A stretch of DNA of 64,000 bases, taken from the NCBI GenBank assembly GCA_963854835.1, contig OY978527.1:24208557-24272556 (forward strand). The letters are read 5' to 3'. Positions within the stretch are counted from its first letter, which is position 1, and every line of letters begins with the position of its first letter. This stretch comes from Megamerina dolium. Taxonomy: Eukaryota > Arthropoda > Insecta > Diptera > Megamerinidae. Shown here in pieces: positions 13,984 through 29,287 of the stretch. The position numbers and the translations under genes were made by a program. Below the pieces are notes generated by a model. The model saw only the letters and a program-made list of their open reading frames with translations, searched no databases and was not told the DNA's origin.

Positions 13984-16900
13984 ATTTCACGATTTTCAAT
14001 GAAATCAATTCATTTTGAATTTACTTGTTTGAGCCCCTTCAATACAATTTATTTTGTAAGCAGTCTGCTTTTTTCACGGTTTTTAGTGAAAATAATGGAT
14101 TTTGAATTTGTCTTTTTCAGCAATTTCAAAATAATTTGGTTTAGCCACAATTTGTAGTTTTCACGATTTTCAATGAAATCAATTCATTTTGAATTTACTT
14201 GTTTGAGCCCCTTTAATACAATTTATTTTGTAAGCAATCTGCTTTTTTCACGATTTTTAGTGAAAATAATGGATTTTGAATTTGCTTTTTTCAGCAATTT
14301 CAAAAAAATTTGGTTTAGCTACAATTTGTAAATTTCACGATTTTCAATGAAATCAATTCATTTTGAATTTACTTCTTTGAGCCCCTTCAATACAATTTAT
14401 TTTGTAAACAATCTGTTTTTTTCACTATTTTTAGTTAAAGTAATGGATTTTGAATTTGCTTTTTCAACCTTCTCAAAAAAATTTGTTTTGACCACAATTT
14501 GTATATTTCACGATTTTTAATGAAATCAATTCATTTTGAATTTACTTGTTTGAGCCCCTTCAATACAATTTGTTTTGTAAGCAATCTGTTTTTTCACGAT
14601 TTTTAGTGAAAATAATGGATTTTGAATTTGCTTTTTTCAGCAATTTCAAAAAAATTTGGTTCAGCTACAATTTGTAAATTTTACGATTTTCAATGAAATC
14701 AATTCATTTTGAATTTACTTGTTTGAGCCCCTTCAATACAATTTATTTTGTAAGTAATCTGCTTTTTTCACGATTTTTAATGAAAATAATGGATTTTGAA
14801 TTTGTCTTTTTCAGCAATTTCAAAAAAATTTTGTTTAGCCAGAATTTGTTAATTTTACGCTTTTTAATGAAATCAATTCATTTTGAATTTACTTGTTTGA
14901 GCCCCTTCAATACAATTTATTTTGTAAGCAATCTGCTTTTTTCACGATTTTTAGTTAAAGTAATGGATTTTGAATTTGCTTTTTTCAGCAATTTGTAAAT
15001 TTCACGATTTTCAATGAAATCAATTCATTTTGAATTTACTTGTTTGAGCCCCTTTAATACAATTTATTTTGTAAGCAATCTGCTTTTTTCACGATTTTTA
15101 GTGAAAATAATGGATTTTGAATTTGCTTTTTTCAGCAATTTCAAAAAAATTTGGTTCAGCTACAATTTGTAAATTTTACGATTTTCAATGAAATCAATTC
15201 ATTTTGAATTTACTTGTTTGAGCCCCTTCAATACAATTTATTTTGTAAGCAATCTGCTTTTTTCACGATTTTTAATGAAAATAATGGATTTTGAATTTGT
15301 CTTTTTCAGCAATTTCAAAAAAATTTTGTTTAGCCAAAATTTGTTAATTTTACGCTTTTTAATGAAATCAATTCATTTTGAATTTACTTGTTTGAGCCCC
15401 TTCAATACAATTTATTTTGTAAGCAATCTGTTTTTTCACGATTTTTAGTGAAAATAATGGATTTTGAATTTGCTTTTTTCAACCTTCTCAAAAAAATTTG
15501 TTTTGACCACAATTTGTATTTTTCACGTTTTTCAATGAAATCAATTCATTTTGAATTTACTTGTTTGAGCCCCTTCAATACAATTTATTTTCTAACAATC
15601 TGCTTTTTTTCACTATTTTTAGTGAAAATAATGGATTTTGAATTTGCTTTTTTCAGCAATTTGTAAATTTCACGATTTTCAATGAAATCAATTCATTTTG
15701 AATTTACTTGTTTGAGCCCCTTCAATACAATTTATTTTGTAAGCAATCTGATTTTTTTACGATTTTTAGTGAAAAAAATGGATTTTGAATTTGTCTTTTT
15801 CAGCAATTTCAAAATAATTTGGTTTAGCCACAATTTGTAGTTTTCACGATTTTCAATGAAATCAATTCATTTTGAATTTACTTGTTTGAGCCCCTTTAAT
15901 ACAATTTATTTTGTAAGCAATCTGCTTTTTTCACGATTTTTAGTGAAAATAATGGATTTTGAATTTGCTTTTTTCAGCAATTTCAAAAAAATTTGGTTTA
16001 GCCACAATTTGTATTTTTCACGTTTTTCAATGAAATCAATTCATTTGAATTTACTTATTTGAGCCCATTCAATACAATTTATTTTGTAAGCAATCTGCTT
16101 TTTTCACGATTTTTAATGAAAATAATGGATTTTGAATTTGTCCTTTTCAGCAATTTCAAAAAAATTTGGTTAGCCAAAATTTGTAAATTTTACGATTTTC
16201 AATGAAATCAATTCATTTTGAATTTACTTGTTTGAGCCCCTTCAATTTAATTTATTTTGTAAGCAATCTGTTTTTTCACTATTTTTAGTTAAAGTAATGG
16301 ATTTTGAATTTGCTTTTTTCAACCTTCTCAAAAAAATTTGTTTTGACCACAATTTGTATTTTTCACGATTTTTAATGAAATCAATTCATTTTGAATTTAC
16401 TTGTTTGAGCCCCTTCAATACAATTTATTTTGTAAGCAATCTGCTTTTTTCACGATTTTTAGTGAAAATAATGGATTTTGAATTTGTCTTTTTCAGCAAT
16501 TTCATAAAAATTTGGTTTAGCCAAAATTTGTAAATTTTACGATTTTCAATGAAATCAATTCATTTTGAATTTACTTGTTTGAGCCCCTTCAATACAATTT
16601 ATTTTGTAAGCAATCTGCTTTTTTCACGATTTTTAGTGAAAATAATGGATTTTGAATTTGTCTTTTTCAGCAATTTCATAAAAATTTGGTTTATCCACAA
16701 TATGTATTTTTCACGTTTTTCAATGAAATCAATTCATTTTGAATTTACTTGTTTGAGCCCCTTCAATACAATTTATTTTGTAAACAATCTGTTTTTTCAC
16801 TATTTTTAGTTAAAGTAATGGATTTTGAATTTGCTTTTTTCAACCTTCTCAAAAAAATTTGTTTTGACCACAATTTGTATTTTTCACGATTTTCAATGAA

Positions 16901-19513
16901 ATCAATTCATTTTGAATTTACTTGTTTGAGCCCCTTCAATACAATTTATTTTGTAAGCAATCTGCTTTTTTCACGATTTTTAATGAAAATAATGGATTTT
17001 GAATTTGTCTTTTTCAGCAATTTCAAAAAAATTTGGTTTAGCCACAATATGTATTTTTCACGTTTTTCAATGAAATCAATTCATTTTGAATTTACTTGTT
17101 TGAGCCCCTTCAATACAATTTATTTTCTAACAATCTGTTTTTTTCACTATTTTTAGTGAAAATAATGGATTTTGAATTTGCTTTTTTCAGCAATTTCAAA
17201 AAAATTTCGTTTAGCTACAATTTGTAAATTTCACGATTTTCAATGAAATCAATTCATTTTGAATTTACTTGTTTGAGCCCCTTCAATACAATTTATTTTG
17301 TAAGCAATCTGCTTTTTTCACGATTTTCAGTGAAAAAAATGGATTTTGAATTTGTCTTTTTCAGCAATTTCAAAATAATTTGGTTTAGCCACAATTTGTA
17401 AATTTCACGATTTTCAATGAAATCAATTCATTTTGAATTTACTTGTTTGAGCCCCTTCAATACAATTTATTTTGTAAGCAATCTGTTTTTTTCACGATTT
17501 TTAGTGAAAATAATGGATTTTGAATTTGCTTTTTCAGCAATTTCAAAAAAATTTGGTTTAGCCACAATTTGTAAATTTCACGATTTTCAATGAAATCAAT
17601 TCATTTTGAATTTACTTGTTTGAGCCCCTTCAATACAATTTATTTTGTAAGCAATCTGCTTTTTTCACGATTTTCAGTGAAAAAAATGGATTTTGAATTT
17701 GTCTTTTTCAGCAATTTCAAAATAATTTGGTTTAGCCACAATTTGTAAATTTCACGATTTTCAATGAAATCAATTCATTTTGAATTTACTTCTTTGAGCC
17801 CCTTCAATACAATTTATTTTGTAAGCAATCTGCTTTTTTCTCGATTTTTAGTGAAAATAATGGTTGTTGAATTTGTCTTTTTCAGCAATTTCATAAAAAT
17901 TAGGTTTAGTCACAATTTGTAAATTTCACGATTTTCAATGAAATCAATTCATTTTGAATTTACTTGTTTGAGCCCCTTCAATACAATTTATTTTGTTAGC
18001 AATCTGCTTTTTTCACGATTTTTAGTGAAAAAAATGGATTTTGAATTTGTCTTTTTCAGCAATTTCAAAATAATTTGGTTTAGCCACAATTTGTAAATTT
18101 CACGATTTTCAATGAAATCAATTCATTTTGAATTTACTTGTTTGAGCCCCTTCAATACAATTTATTTTGTAAACAATCTGTTTTTTCACGATTTTTAGTT
18201 AAAGTAATGGATTTTGAATTTGCTTTTTTCAACCTTCTCAAAAAAATTTGTTTTAACCACAATTTGTATTTTTCACGATTTTTAATGAAATCAATTCATT
18301 TTGAATTTACTTGTTTGAGACCCTTCAATACAATTTATTTTGTAAGCAATCTGTTTTTTCACGATTTTTAGTGAAAATAATGGATTTTGAATTTGCTTTT
18401 TTCAGCAATTTCAAAAAAATTTGGTTTAGCTACAATTTGTAAATTTCACGATTTTCAATGAAATCAATTCATTTTGAATTTACTTGTTTGAGCCCCTTCA
18501 ATACAATTTATTTTGTAAGCAATCTGCTTTTTTCTCGATTTTTAGTGAAAATGATGGATTTTGAATTTGTCTTTCTTCAGCAATTTCAAAAAAATTTTGT
18601 TTAGCCACAATTTGTAAATTTCACGGTTTTCATTGAAATCAATTCATTTTGAATTTACTTGTTTGAGCCCCTTCAATACAATTTATTTTGTAAGCAATCT
18701 GCTTTTTTCTCGATTTTTAGTGAAAATGATGGATTTTGAATTTGTCTTTCTTCAGCAATTTCAAAAAAATTTTGTTTAGCCACAATTTGTAAATTTCACG
18801 GTTTTCATTGAAATCAATTCATTTTGAATTTACTTGTTTGAGCCCCTTCAATACAATTTATTTTGTAAGCAATCTGCTTTTTTCACGATTTTTAGTGAAA
18901 ATAATGGATTTTGAATTTGTCTTTTTCAGCAATTTCATAAAAATTTGGTTTAGCCACAATTTGTATTTTTCACGATTTTCAATGAAATCAATTCATTTTG
19001 AATTTACTTGTTTGAGCCCCTTCAATACAATTTATTTTGTTAGCAATCTGCTTTTTTCACGATTTTTAGTGAAAAAAATGGATTTTGAATTTGTCTTTTT
19101 CAGCAATTTCAAAATAATTTGGTTTAGCCACAATTTGTAAATTTCACGATTTTCAATGAAATCAATTCATTTTGAATTTACTTGTTTGAGCCCCTTCAAT
19201 ACAATTTATTTTGTAAACAATCTGTTTTTTCACGATTTTTAGTTAAAGTAATGGATTTTGAATTTGCTTTTTTCAACCTTCTCAAAAAAATTTGTTTTAA
19301 CCACAATTTGTATTTTTCACGATTTTTAATGAAATCAATTCATTTTGAATTTACTTGTTTGAGCCCCTTCAATACAATTTATTTTGTTAGCAATCTGCTT
19401 TTTTCACGATTTTTAGTGAAAAAAATGGATTTTGAATTTGTCTTTTTCAGCAATTTCAAAATAATTTGGTTTAGCCACAATTTGTAAATTTCACGATTTT
19501 CAATGAAATCAAT

Positions 19514-22500
19514 TCATTTTGAATTTACTTGTTTGAGCCCCTTCAATACAATTTATTTTGTAAGCAATCTGCTTTTTTCTCGATTTTTAGTGAAAATGAT
19601 GGATTTTGAATTTGTCTTTCTTCAGCAATTTCAAAAAAATTTTGTTTAGCCACAATTTGTAAATTTCACGGTTTTCATTGAAATCAATTCATTTTGAATT
19701 TACTTGTTTGAGCCCCTTCAATACAATTTATTTTGTAAGCAATCTGCTTTTTTCACGATTTTTAGTGAAAATAATGGATTTTGAATTTGTCTTTTTCAGC
19801 AATTTCATAAAAATTTGGTTTAGCCACAATTTGTATTTTTCACGTTTTTCAATGAAATCAATTCATTTGAATTTACTTATTTGAGCCCCTTCAATACAAC
19901 TTATTTTGTAAACAATCTGCATTTTTCACGATTTTTAGTGAAACTAATGCGTTTTTTCACGATTTTAATGAAAATAATAGATTTTGAATTTGTCTTTTAC
20001 AGCAATTTCAAAAAAAAAATTGGTTTAGCCACAATTTGTAAATTCCACGATTTTTAATGAAATCAATTCATTTTGAATTTACTTGTTTGAGCCCCTTCGA
20101 TATAATTTATTTTGTAAGCAATCTAATTTTTTCACGATTTTTAGTGAAAATAATGGATTTTGAATTTGTCTTTCTCAGCAATTTTAAAAAAATTTGGTTT
20201 AGCCACAATTTGCAAATTTCACGATTTTTAATGAAATCAATTCATTTTGAATTTACTTGTTTGAGCCCCTTCGATATAATTTATTTTGTAAGCAATCTGC
20301 TTTTTTCACGATTTTTAGTGAAAATAATGGATTATAAATTTGCTTTTTTCAGCAATTTTAAAACAATTTGTTTAGCGACAATTTGTATTTTTCACGATTT
20401 TTAATGAAATCAATTCATTTTGAATTTACTTGTTTGAGCCCCTTCGATATAATTTATTTTGTAAGCGATCTGTTTTTTTCACGATTTTTAGTGAAAATAA
20501 TGGATTTTGAATTTGTCTTTCTCAGCAATTTTAAAAAAATTTGGTTTAGCCACAATTTGTAAATTTCACGATTTTCAATGATATCAATTCATTTTGAATT
20601 TACTTGTTTGAGCCCTTCAATACAATTTATTTTGTAATCAATCTGTTTTTGCACAATTTTTAGTGAAACTAATGCGTTTTTTCACGATTTTAATGAAAAT
20701 AATAGATTTTGAATTTGTCTTTTTCAGCAATTTCAAAAAAAAATTGGTTTAGCCACAATTTGTAAATTTCACGATTTTTAATGAAATCAATTCATTTTGA
20801 ATTTACTTGTTTGAGCCCCTTCGATATAATTTATTTTGTAAGCAATCTAATTTTTTCACGATTTTTAGTGAAAATAATGGATTTTGAATTTGTCTTTCTC
20901 AGCAATTTTAAAAAAATTTGGTTTAGCCACAATTTGTAAATTTCACGATTTTTAATGAAATCAATTCATTTTGAATTTACTTGTTTGAGCCCCTTCGATA
21001 TAATTTATTTTGTAAGCAATCTGCTTTTTTCACGATATTTAGTGAAAATAATGGATTTTGAATTTGCTTTTTTCAGCAATTTCATAAAAATTTGGTTTAG
21101 CCACAATTTGTATTTTTCACGTTTTTCAATGAAATCAATTCATTTTGAATTTACTTGTTTGAGTCCCTTCAATATACTTTATTTTGTAAACAATCTGTTT
21201 TTTTTCACGATTTTTAGTTAAAGTAATTGATTTTGATTTTGCTTTTTTGAGCAATTTCAAGACAATTTGTTTTAGCCACAATTTGTAAATTTCACGATAT
21301 TCAATGAAATCAATTCATTTTCAATATACTTGTTTGAGCCAATTCAATATAATTTATTTTGTAAGCAAACTGTTTTTTTCACGATTTTTAGTGAAAATAA
21401 TGAATTTAGAATATCCTTTTCCAGCCATTTTAAAACAATTTGTTTTAGCCACAATTTGTATTTCTCTCGATTTTTTAATGAAATTAATGCATTTTGAATT
21501 TACTTGTTTGAGCCCCTTCAATACAATTTCTTTTGTAAGCAATCTGTTTTTTTCACGATTTTTAGTTAAAGTAATGGAGATTTTGATTTTGCTTTTTTCA
21601 GCAATTTGAAAACAATTTGTTTTTGCCACAATTTGTAAATTTCACGATTTTTAATGAAATCAATTCATTTTGAATTTACTTGTTTGAGCCCCTTCGATAT
21701 AATTTATTTTGTAAGCAATCTGCTTTTTTCACGATTTTTAGTGAAAATAATGGATTTTGAATTTGCTTTTTTCAGCAATTTCATAAAAATTTGGTTTAGC
21801 CACAATTTGTATTTTTCACGTTTTTCAATGAAATCAATTCATTTTGAATTTACTTGTTTGAGTCCCTTCAATATACTTTATCTTGTAAACAATCTGTTTT
21901 TTTTCACGATTTTTAGTTAAAGTAATTGATTTTGATTTTGCTTTTTTGAGCAATTTCAAGACAATCTGTTTTAGCCACAATTTGTAAATTTCACGATATT
22001 CAATGAAATCAATTCATTTTCAATATACTTGTTTGAGCCAATTCAATATAATTTATTTTGTAAGCAATCTGTTTTTTTCACGATTTTTAGTGAAAATAAT
22101 GAATTTAGAATATGCTTTTCCAGCCATTTTAAAACAATTTGTTTTAGCCACATTTTGTATTTCTCTCGATTTTTTAATGAAATCAATTAATTTTCAATAT
22201 ACTTGTTTGAGCCCCTTCAATATAATTTATTTTGTAAGCAATCTGTTTTTTTTCACGATTTTTAGTTAAAGTACTGGATTTTGAATTTGCTTTTTTCAGC
22301 CTTCTTAAAAAAAGTTGTTTTGACCACAATTTGTATTTCAATGAAAATAATGCATTTTGAATTTACTTGTTGAGCCCCTTCAATACAATTTATTTTGAAA
22401 GCAATCTGTTTTTTTCACGATTTTTAGTGAAAATAATGGATTTTGATTTTGCTTTTTTCAGCAATTTCAAAAAAATTTGTTTTACCCACAAGTTGTATTT

Positions 22501-24210
22501 TTCACGATTTTTAATGAAATCAATTCATTTTGAATTTACTTGTTTGAGCCTCTTCAATACAATTTATTTTGAAAGCAATCTGTTTTTTCACGATTTTTAG
22601 TGAAAATAATGGATTTTTATTTTGCTTTTTTCAGCAATTTCTAAACAATTTGTTTTAGCCACAATGCGTAAATTTCACGATATTCAATGAAATCAATTCA
22701 TTTTCAATATACTTGTTTGAGCCAATTCAATATAATTTATTTTGTAAGCAATCTGTTTTTTTCACGATTTTTAGTTAAAGTAATGGATTTTGATTTTACT
22801 TTTCTCAGGAATTTCAAAACAATTTGTTTTAGCCACAATTTGTATTTCTCTCGATTTTTTAATGAAATTAATGCATTTTGAATGTACTTGTTTGAGCCCC
22901 TTCAATACAATTTCTTTTGTAAGCAATATGTTTTCTTAACGATTTTAGTGAAAGTAATGGATTTTGATTTTGTCTTTTTCAGCAATTTCAAAAAAATTTG
23001 GTTTAGCCACAATTTGTAAATTTCACGATATTCAATGAAATCAATTCATTTTCAATATACTTGTTTGAGCCCCTTCAATATAATTTATTTTGTAAGCAAT
23101 CTGTTTTTTTCACGATTTTTAGTTAAAATAGTGGATTTTGAATTTGCTTTTTTCAGCCTTCTCAAAAAAATTTGTTTTGACCACAATTTGTATTTCTCAC
23201 GATATTCAATGAAAATAATGCATTTTGAATTAACTTGTTTGAGCCCCTTTAATATAATGTATTTTGTAAACAATCTGTTTTTTCACGATTTTTAGTGAAA
23301 ATAATGAATTTAGAATTTGCTTTTTTCAGCCATTTTAAAACAATTTGTTTTAGCCACAATTTGTATTTCTCTCGTTTTTTTAATGAAATTAATGCATTTT
23401 GAATTTACTTGTTTGAGCCCCTTCAATATAATTTCTTTTGTAAGCAATATGTTTTCTTAACGATTTTAGTGAAAGTAATGGATTTTGAATTTGTCTTTTT
23501 CAGCAATTTCAAAAAAATTTGGTTTAGCCACAATTTGTAAATTTCACGATATTCAATGAAATCAATTCATTTTCAATATACTTGTTTGAGCCCATTCAAT
23601 ATAATTTATTTTGTAAGCAATCTGGTTTTTTCACGATTTTTAGTTAAAGTAATGGATTTTGAATTTGCTTTTTTCAGCCTTCTTAAAAAAAGTTGTTTTG
23701 ACCACAATTTGTATTTCTCACGATATTCAATGAAAATAATGCATTTTGAATTTACTTGTTTGAGCCCCTTCAATACAATTTATTTTGAAAGCAATCTGTT
23801 TTTTTCACGATTTTTAGTTAAACTAGTGGATTTTAATTTTGCTTTTTCAGCAATTTCAAAACAATTTGTTTTCGCCACAATTTGTATTTTTCACGATTGT
23901 CAATGAAATCAATTCATTTTCAATTTACTTGTTTGAGCGAATTCAATTTATTTTGTAAGCAATCTGTTTTTTTTCACGATTTTTAGTTAAAGTAATGGAT
24001 TTTGATTTTGCTTTTATCAGCAATTTCAAAACAATTTGTATTTCTCTCGAGTTTTTAATGAAATTAATGCATTTTGAATTTACTTGTTTGAGCCCCTTCG
24101 ATACAATTTCTTTTGTAAGGAAAATGTTTTCTTAACGGTTTTAGTGAAAGTAATGGATTTCGAATTGGTCTTTTTCAGCAATTTCAAAAAAATTTGGTTT
24201 AGCCACAATT
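19514..24210 (+). repeat. Satellite segmental duplication, copy 1 (4.7 kb)
   Basis: This block of diverged satellite monomers reappears almost unchanged 5076-5077 bp downstream. For example, the landmark at 19561 recurs at 24637 and the one at 24151 at 29228. The only difference I noticed is one T in a T-run (near 22583 against 27660). The monomers inside are well diverged from one another, so the near identity between copies means a recent large duplication, not homogenisation of the single monomer. Confidence 0.85.
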
Positions 24211-24589
24211 TGCAAATTTCACGATTTTTAATGAAATCAATTCATTTTGAATTTACTTGTTTGAGCCCCTTCGATATAATTTATTTTGTAAGCAATCTGC
24301 TTTTTTCACGATTTTTAGTGAAAATAATGGATTATAAATTTGCTTTTTTGAGCAATTTCAAGACAATTTGTTTTAGCCACAATTTGTAAATTTCACGATA
24401 TTCAATGAAATCAATTCATTTTCAATATACTTGTTTGAGCCAATTCAATATAATTTATTTTGTAAGCAAACTGTTTTTTTCACGATTTTTAGTGAAAATA
24501 ATGAATTTAGAATATCCTTTTCCAGCCATTTTAAAACAATTTGTTTTAGCCACAATTTGTATTTCTCTCGATTTTTTAATGAAATTAAT

Positions 24590-27500
24590 GCATTTTGAAT
24601 TTACTTGTTTGAGCCCCTTCAATACAATTTATTTTGTAAGCAATCTGCTTTTTTCTCGATTTTTAGTGAAAATGATGGATTTTGAATTTGTCTTTCTTCA
24701 GCAATTTCAAAAAAATTTTGTTTAGCCACAATTTGTAAATTTCACGGTTTTCATTGAAATCAATTCATTTTGAATTTACTTGTTTGAGCCCCTTCAATAC
24801 AATTTATTTTGTAAGCAATCTGCTTTTTTCACGATTTTTAGTGAAAATAATGGATTTTGAATTTGTCTTTTTCAGCAATTTCATAAAAATTTGGTTTAGC
24901 CACAATTTGTATTTTTCACGTTTTTCAATGAAATCAATTCATTTGAATTTACTTATTTGAGCCCCTTCAATACAACTTATTTTGTAAACAATCTGCATTT
25001 TTCACGATTTTTAGTGAAACTAATGCGTTTTTTCACGATTTTAATGAAAATAATAGATTTTGAATTTGTCTTTTACAGCAATTTCAAAAAAAAAATTGGT
25101 TTAGCCACAATTTGTAAATTCCACGATTTTTAATGAAATCAATTCATTTTGAATTTACTTGTTTGAGCCCCTTCGATATAATTTATTTTGTAAGCAATCT
25201 AATTTTTTCACGATTTTTAGTGAAAATAATGGATTTTGAATTTGTCTTTCTCAGCAATTTTAAAAAAATTTGGTTTAGCCACAATTTGCAAATTTCACGA
25301 TTTTTAATGAAATCAATTCATTTTGAATTTACTTGTTTGAGCCCCTTCGATATAATTTATTTTGTAAGCAATCTGCTTTTTTCACGATTTTTAGTGAAAA
25401 TAATGGATTATAAATTTGCTTTTTTCAGCAATTTTAAAACAATTTGTTTAGCGACAATTTGTATTTTTCACGATTTTTAATGAAATCAATTCATTTTGAA
25501 TTTACTTGTTTGAGCCCCTTCGATATAATTTATTTTGTAAGCGATCTGTTTTTTTCACGATTTTTAGTGAAAATAATGGATTTTGAATTTGTCTTTCTCA
25601 GCAATTTTAAAAAAATTTGGTTTAGCCACAATTTGTAAATTTCACGATTTTCAATGATATCAATTCATTTTGAATTTACTTGTTTGAGCCCTTCAATACA
25701 ATTTATTTTGTAATCAATCTGTTTTTGCACAATTTTTAGTGAAACTAATGCGTTTTTTCACGATTTTAATGAAAATAATAGATTTTGAATTTGTCTTTTT
25801 CAGCAATTTCAAAAAAAAATTGGTTTAGCCACAATTTGTAAATTTCACGATTTTTAATGAAATCAATTCATTTTGAATTTACTTGTTTGAGCCCCTTCGA
25901 TATAATTTATTTTGTAAGCAATCTAATTTTTTCACGATTTTTAGTGAAAATAATGGATTTTGAATTTGTCTTTCTCAGCAATTTTAAAAAAATTTGGTTT
26001 AGCCACAATTTGTAAATTTCACGATTTTTAATGAAATCAATTCATTTTGAATTTACTTGTTTGAGCCCCTTCGATATAATTTATTTTGTAAGCAATCTGC
26101 TTTTTTCACGATATTTAGTGAAAATAATGGATTTTGAATTTGCTTTTTTCAGCAATTTCATAAAAATTTGGTTTAGCCACAATTTGTATTTTTCACGTTT
26201 TTCAATGAAATCAATTCATTTTGAATTTACTTGTTTGAGTCCCTTCAATATACTTTATTTTGTAAACAATCTGTTTTTTTTCACGATTTTTAGTTAAAGT
26301 AATTGATTTTGATTTTGCTTTTTTGAGCAATTTCAAGACAATTTGTTTTAGCCACAATTTGTAAATTTCACGATATTCAATGAAATCAATTCATTTTCAA
26401 TATACTTGTTTGAGCCAATTCAATATAATTTATTTTGTAAGCAAACTGTTTTTTTCACGATTTTTAGTGAAAATAATGAATTTAGAATATCCTTTTCCAG
26501 CCATTTTAAAACAATTTGTTTTAGCCACAATTTGTATTTCTCTCGATTTTTTAATGAAATTAATGCATTTTGAATTTACTTGTTTGAGCCCCTTCAATAC
26601 AATTTCTTTTGTAAGCAATCTGTTTTTTTCACGATTTTTAGTTAAAGTAATGGAGATTTTGATTTTGCTTTTTTCAGCAATTTGAAAACAATTTGTTTTT
26701 GCCACAATTTGTAAATTTCACGATTTTTAATGAAATCAATTCATTTTGAATTTACTTGTTTGAGCCCCTTCGATATAATTTATTTTGTAAGCAATCTGCT
26801 TTTTTCACGATTTTTAGTGAAAATAATGGATTTTGAATTTGCTTTTTTCAGCAATTTCATAAAAATTTGGTTTAGCCACAATTTGTATTTTTCACGTTTT
26901 TCAATGAAATCAATTCATTTTGAATTTACTTGTTTGAGTCCCTTCAATATACTTTATCTTGTAAACAATCTGTTTTTTTTCACGATTTTTAGTTAAAGTA
27001 ATTGATTTTGATTTTGCTTTTTTGAGCAATTTCAAGACAATCTGTTTTAGCCACAATTTGTAAATTTCACGATATTCAATGAAATCAATTCATTTTCAAT
27101 ATACTTGTTTGAGCCAATTCAATATAATTTATTTTGTAAGCAATCTGTTTTTTTCACGATTTTTAGTGAAAATAATGAATTTAGAATATGCTTTTCCAGC
27201 CATTTTAAAACAATTTGTTTTAGCCACATTTTGTATTTCTCTCGATTTTTTAATGAAATCAATTAATTTTCAATATACTTGTTTGAGCCCCTTCAATATA
27301 ATTTATTTTGTAAGCAATCTGTTTTTTTTCACGATTTTTAGTTAAAGTACTGGATTTTGAATTTGCTTTTTTCAGCCTTCTTAAAAAAAGTTGTTTTGAC
27401 CACAATTTGTATTTCAATGAAAATAATGCATTTTGAATTTACTTGTTGAGCCCCTTCAATACAATTTATTTTGAAAGCAATCTGTTTTTTTCACGATTTT

Positions 27501-29287
27501 TAGTGAAAATAATGGATTTTGATTTTGCTTTTTTCAGCAATTTCAAAAAAATTTGTTTTACCCACAAGTTGTATTTTTCACGATTTTTAATGAAATCAAT
27601 TCATTTTGAATTTACTTGTTTGAGCCTCTTCAATACAATTTATTTTGAAAGCAATCTGTTTTTTTCACGATTTTTAGTGAAAATAATGGATTTTTATTTT
27701 GCTTTTTTCAGCAATTTCTAAACAATTTGTTTTAGCCACAATGCGTAAATTTCACGATATTCAATGAAATCAATTCATTTTCAATATACTTGTTTGAGCC
27801 AATTCAATATAATTTATTTTGTAAGCAATCTGTTTTTTTCACGATTTTTAGTTAAAGTAATGGATTTTGATTTTACTTTTCTCAGGAATTTCAAAACAAT
27901 TTGTTTTAGCCACAATTTGTATTTCTCTCGATTTTTTAATGAAATTAATGCATTTTGAATGTACTTGTTTGAGCCCCTTCAATACAATTTCTTTTGTAAG
28001 CAATATGTTTTCTTAACGATTTTAGTGAAAGTAATGGATTTTGATTTTGTCTTTTTCAGCAATTTCAAAAAAATTTGGTTTAGCCACAATTTGTAAATTT
28101 CACGATATTCAATGAAATCAATTCATTTTCAATATACTTGTTTGAGCCCCTTCAATATAATTTATTTTGTAAGCAATCTGTTTTTTTCACGATTTTTAGT
28201 TAAAATAGTGGATTTTGAATTTGCTTTTTTCAGCCTTCTCAAAAAAATTTGTTTTGACCACAATTTGTATTTCTCACGATATTCAATGAAAATAATGCAT
28301 TTTGAATTAACTTGTTTGAGCCCCTTTAATATAATGTATTTTGTAAACAATCTGTTTTTTCACGATTTTTAGTGAAAATAATGAATTTAGAATTTGCTTT
28401 TTTCAGCCATTTTAAAACAATTTGTTTTAGCCACAATTTGTATTTCTCTCGTTTTTTTAATGAAATTAATGCATTTTGAATTTACTTGTTTGAGCCCCTT
28501 CAATATAATTTCTTTTGTAAGCAATATGTTTTCTTAACGATTTTAGTGAAAGTAATGGATTTTGAATTTGTCTTTTTCAGCAATTTCAAAAAAATTTGGT
28601 TTAGCCACAATTTGTAAATTTCACGATATTCAATGAAATCAATTCATTTTCAATATACTTGTTTGAGCCCATTCAATATAATTTATTTTGTAAGCAATCT
28701 GGTTTTTTCACGATTTTTAGTTAAAGTAATGGATTTTGAATTTGCTTTTTTCAGCCTTCTTAAAAAAAGTTGTTTTGACCACAATTTGTATTTCTCACGA
28801 TATTCAATGAAAATAATGCATTTTGAATTTACTTGTTTGAGCCCCTTCAATACAATTTATTTTGAAAGCAATCTGTTTTTTTCACGATTTTTAGTTAAAC
28901 TAGTGGATTTTAATTTTGCTTTTTCAGCAATTTCAAAACAATTTGTTTTCGCCACAATTTGTATTTTTCACGATTGTCAATGAAATCAATTCATTTTCAA
29001 TTTACTTGTTTGAGCGAATTCAATTTATTTTGTAAGCAATCTGTTTTTTTTCACGATTTTTAGTTAAAGTAATGGATTTTGATTTTGCTTTTATCAGCAA
29101 TTTCAAAACAATTTGTATTTCTCTCGAGTTTTTAATGAAATTAATGCATTTTGAATTTACTTGTTTGAGCCCCTTCGATACAATTTCTTTTGTAAGGAAA
29201 ATGTTTTCTTAACGGTTTTAGTGAAAGTAATGGATTTCGAATTGGTCTTTTTCAGCAATTTCAAAAAAATTTGGTTTAGCCACAATT
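24590..29287 (+). repeat. Satellite segmental duplication, copy 2 (4.7 kb)
   Basis: Second copy of the 19514-24210 block. Similarity ends on the right where copy 1 reads TTTGCAAATTTCACG and this copy reads TTTGTATTTTTCACG. The 380 bp between the copies (24211-24589) looks like a hybrid of sequence from about 20210-20345 joined to about 21245-21515, as expected from unequal crossing-over. Confidence 0.85.

Noticed and set aside
450..29000. Dozens of open frames of 60-256 codons with a repeated MKSIHFEFTCLSPFN-type pattern
   Set aside because: They follow the 174-bp satellite exactly, start and stop at random monomer variants, and have no domain, so they are a by-product of a period divisible by three.
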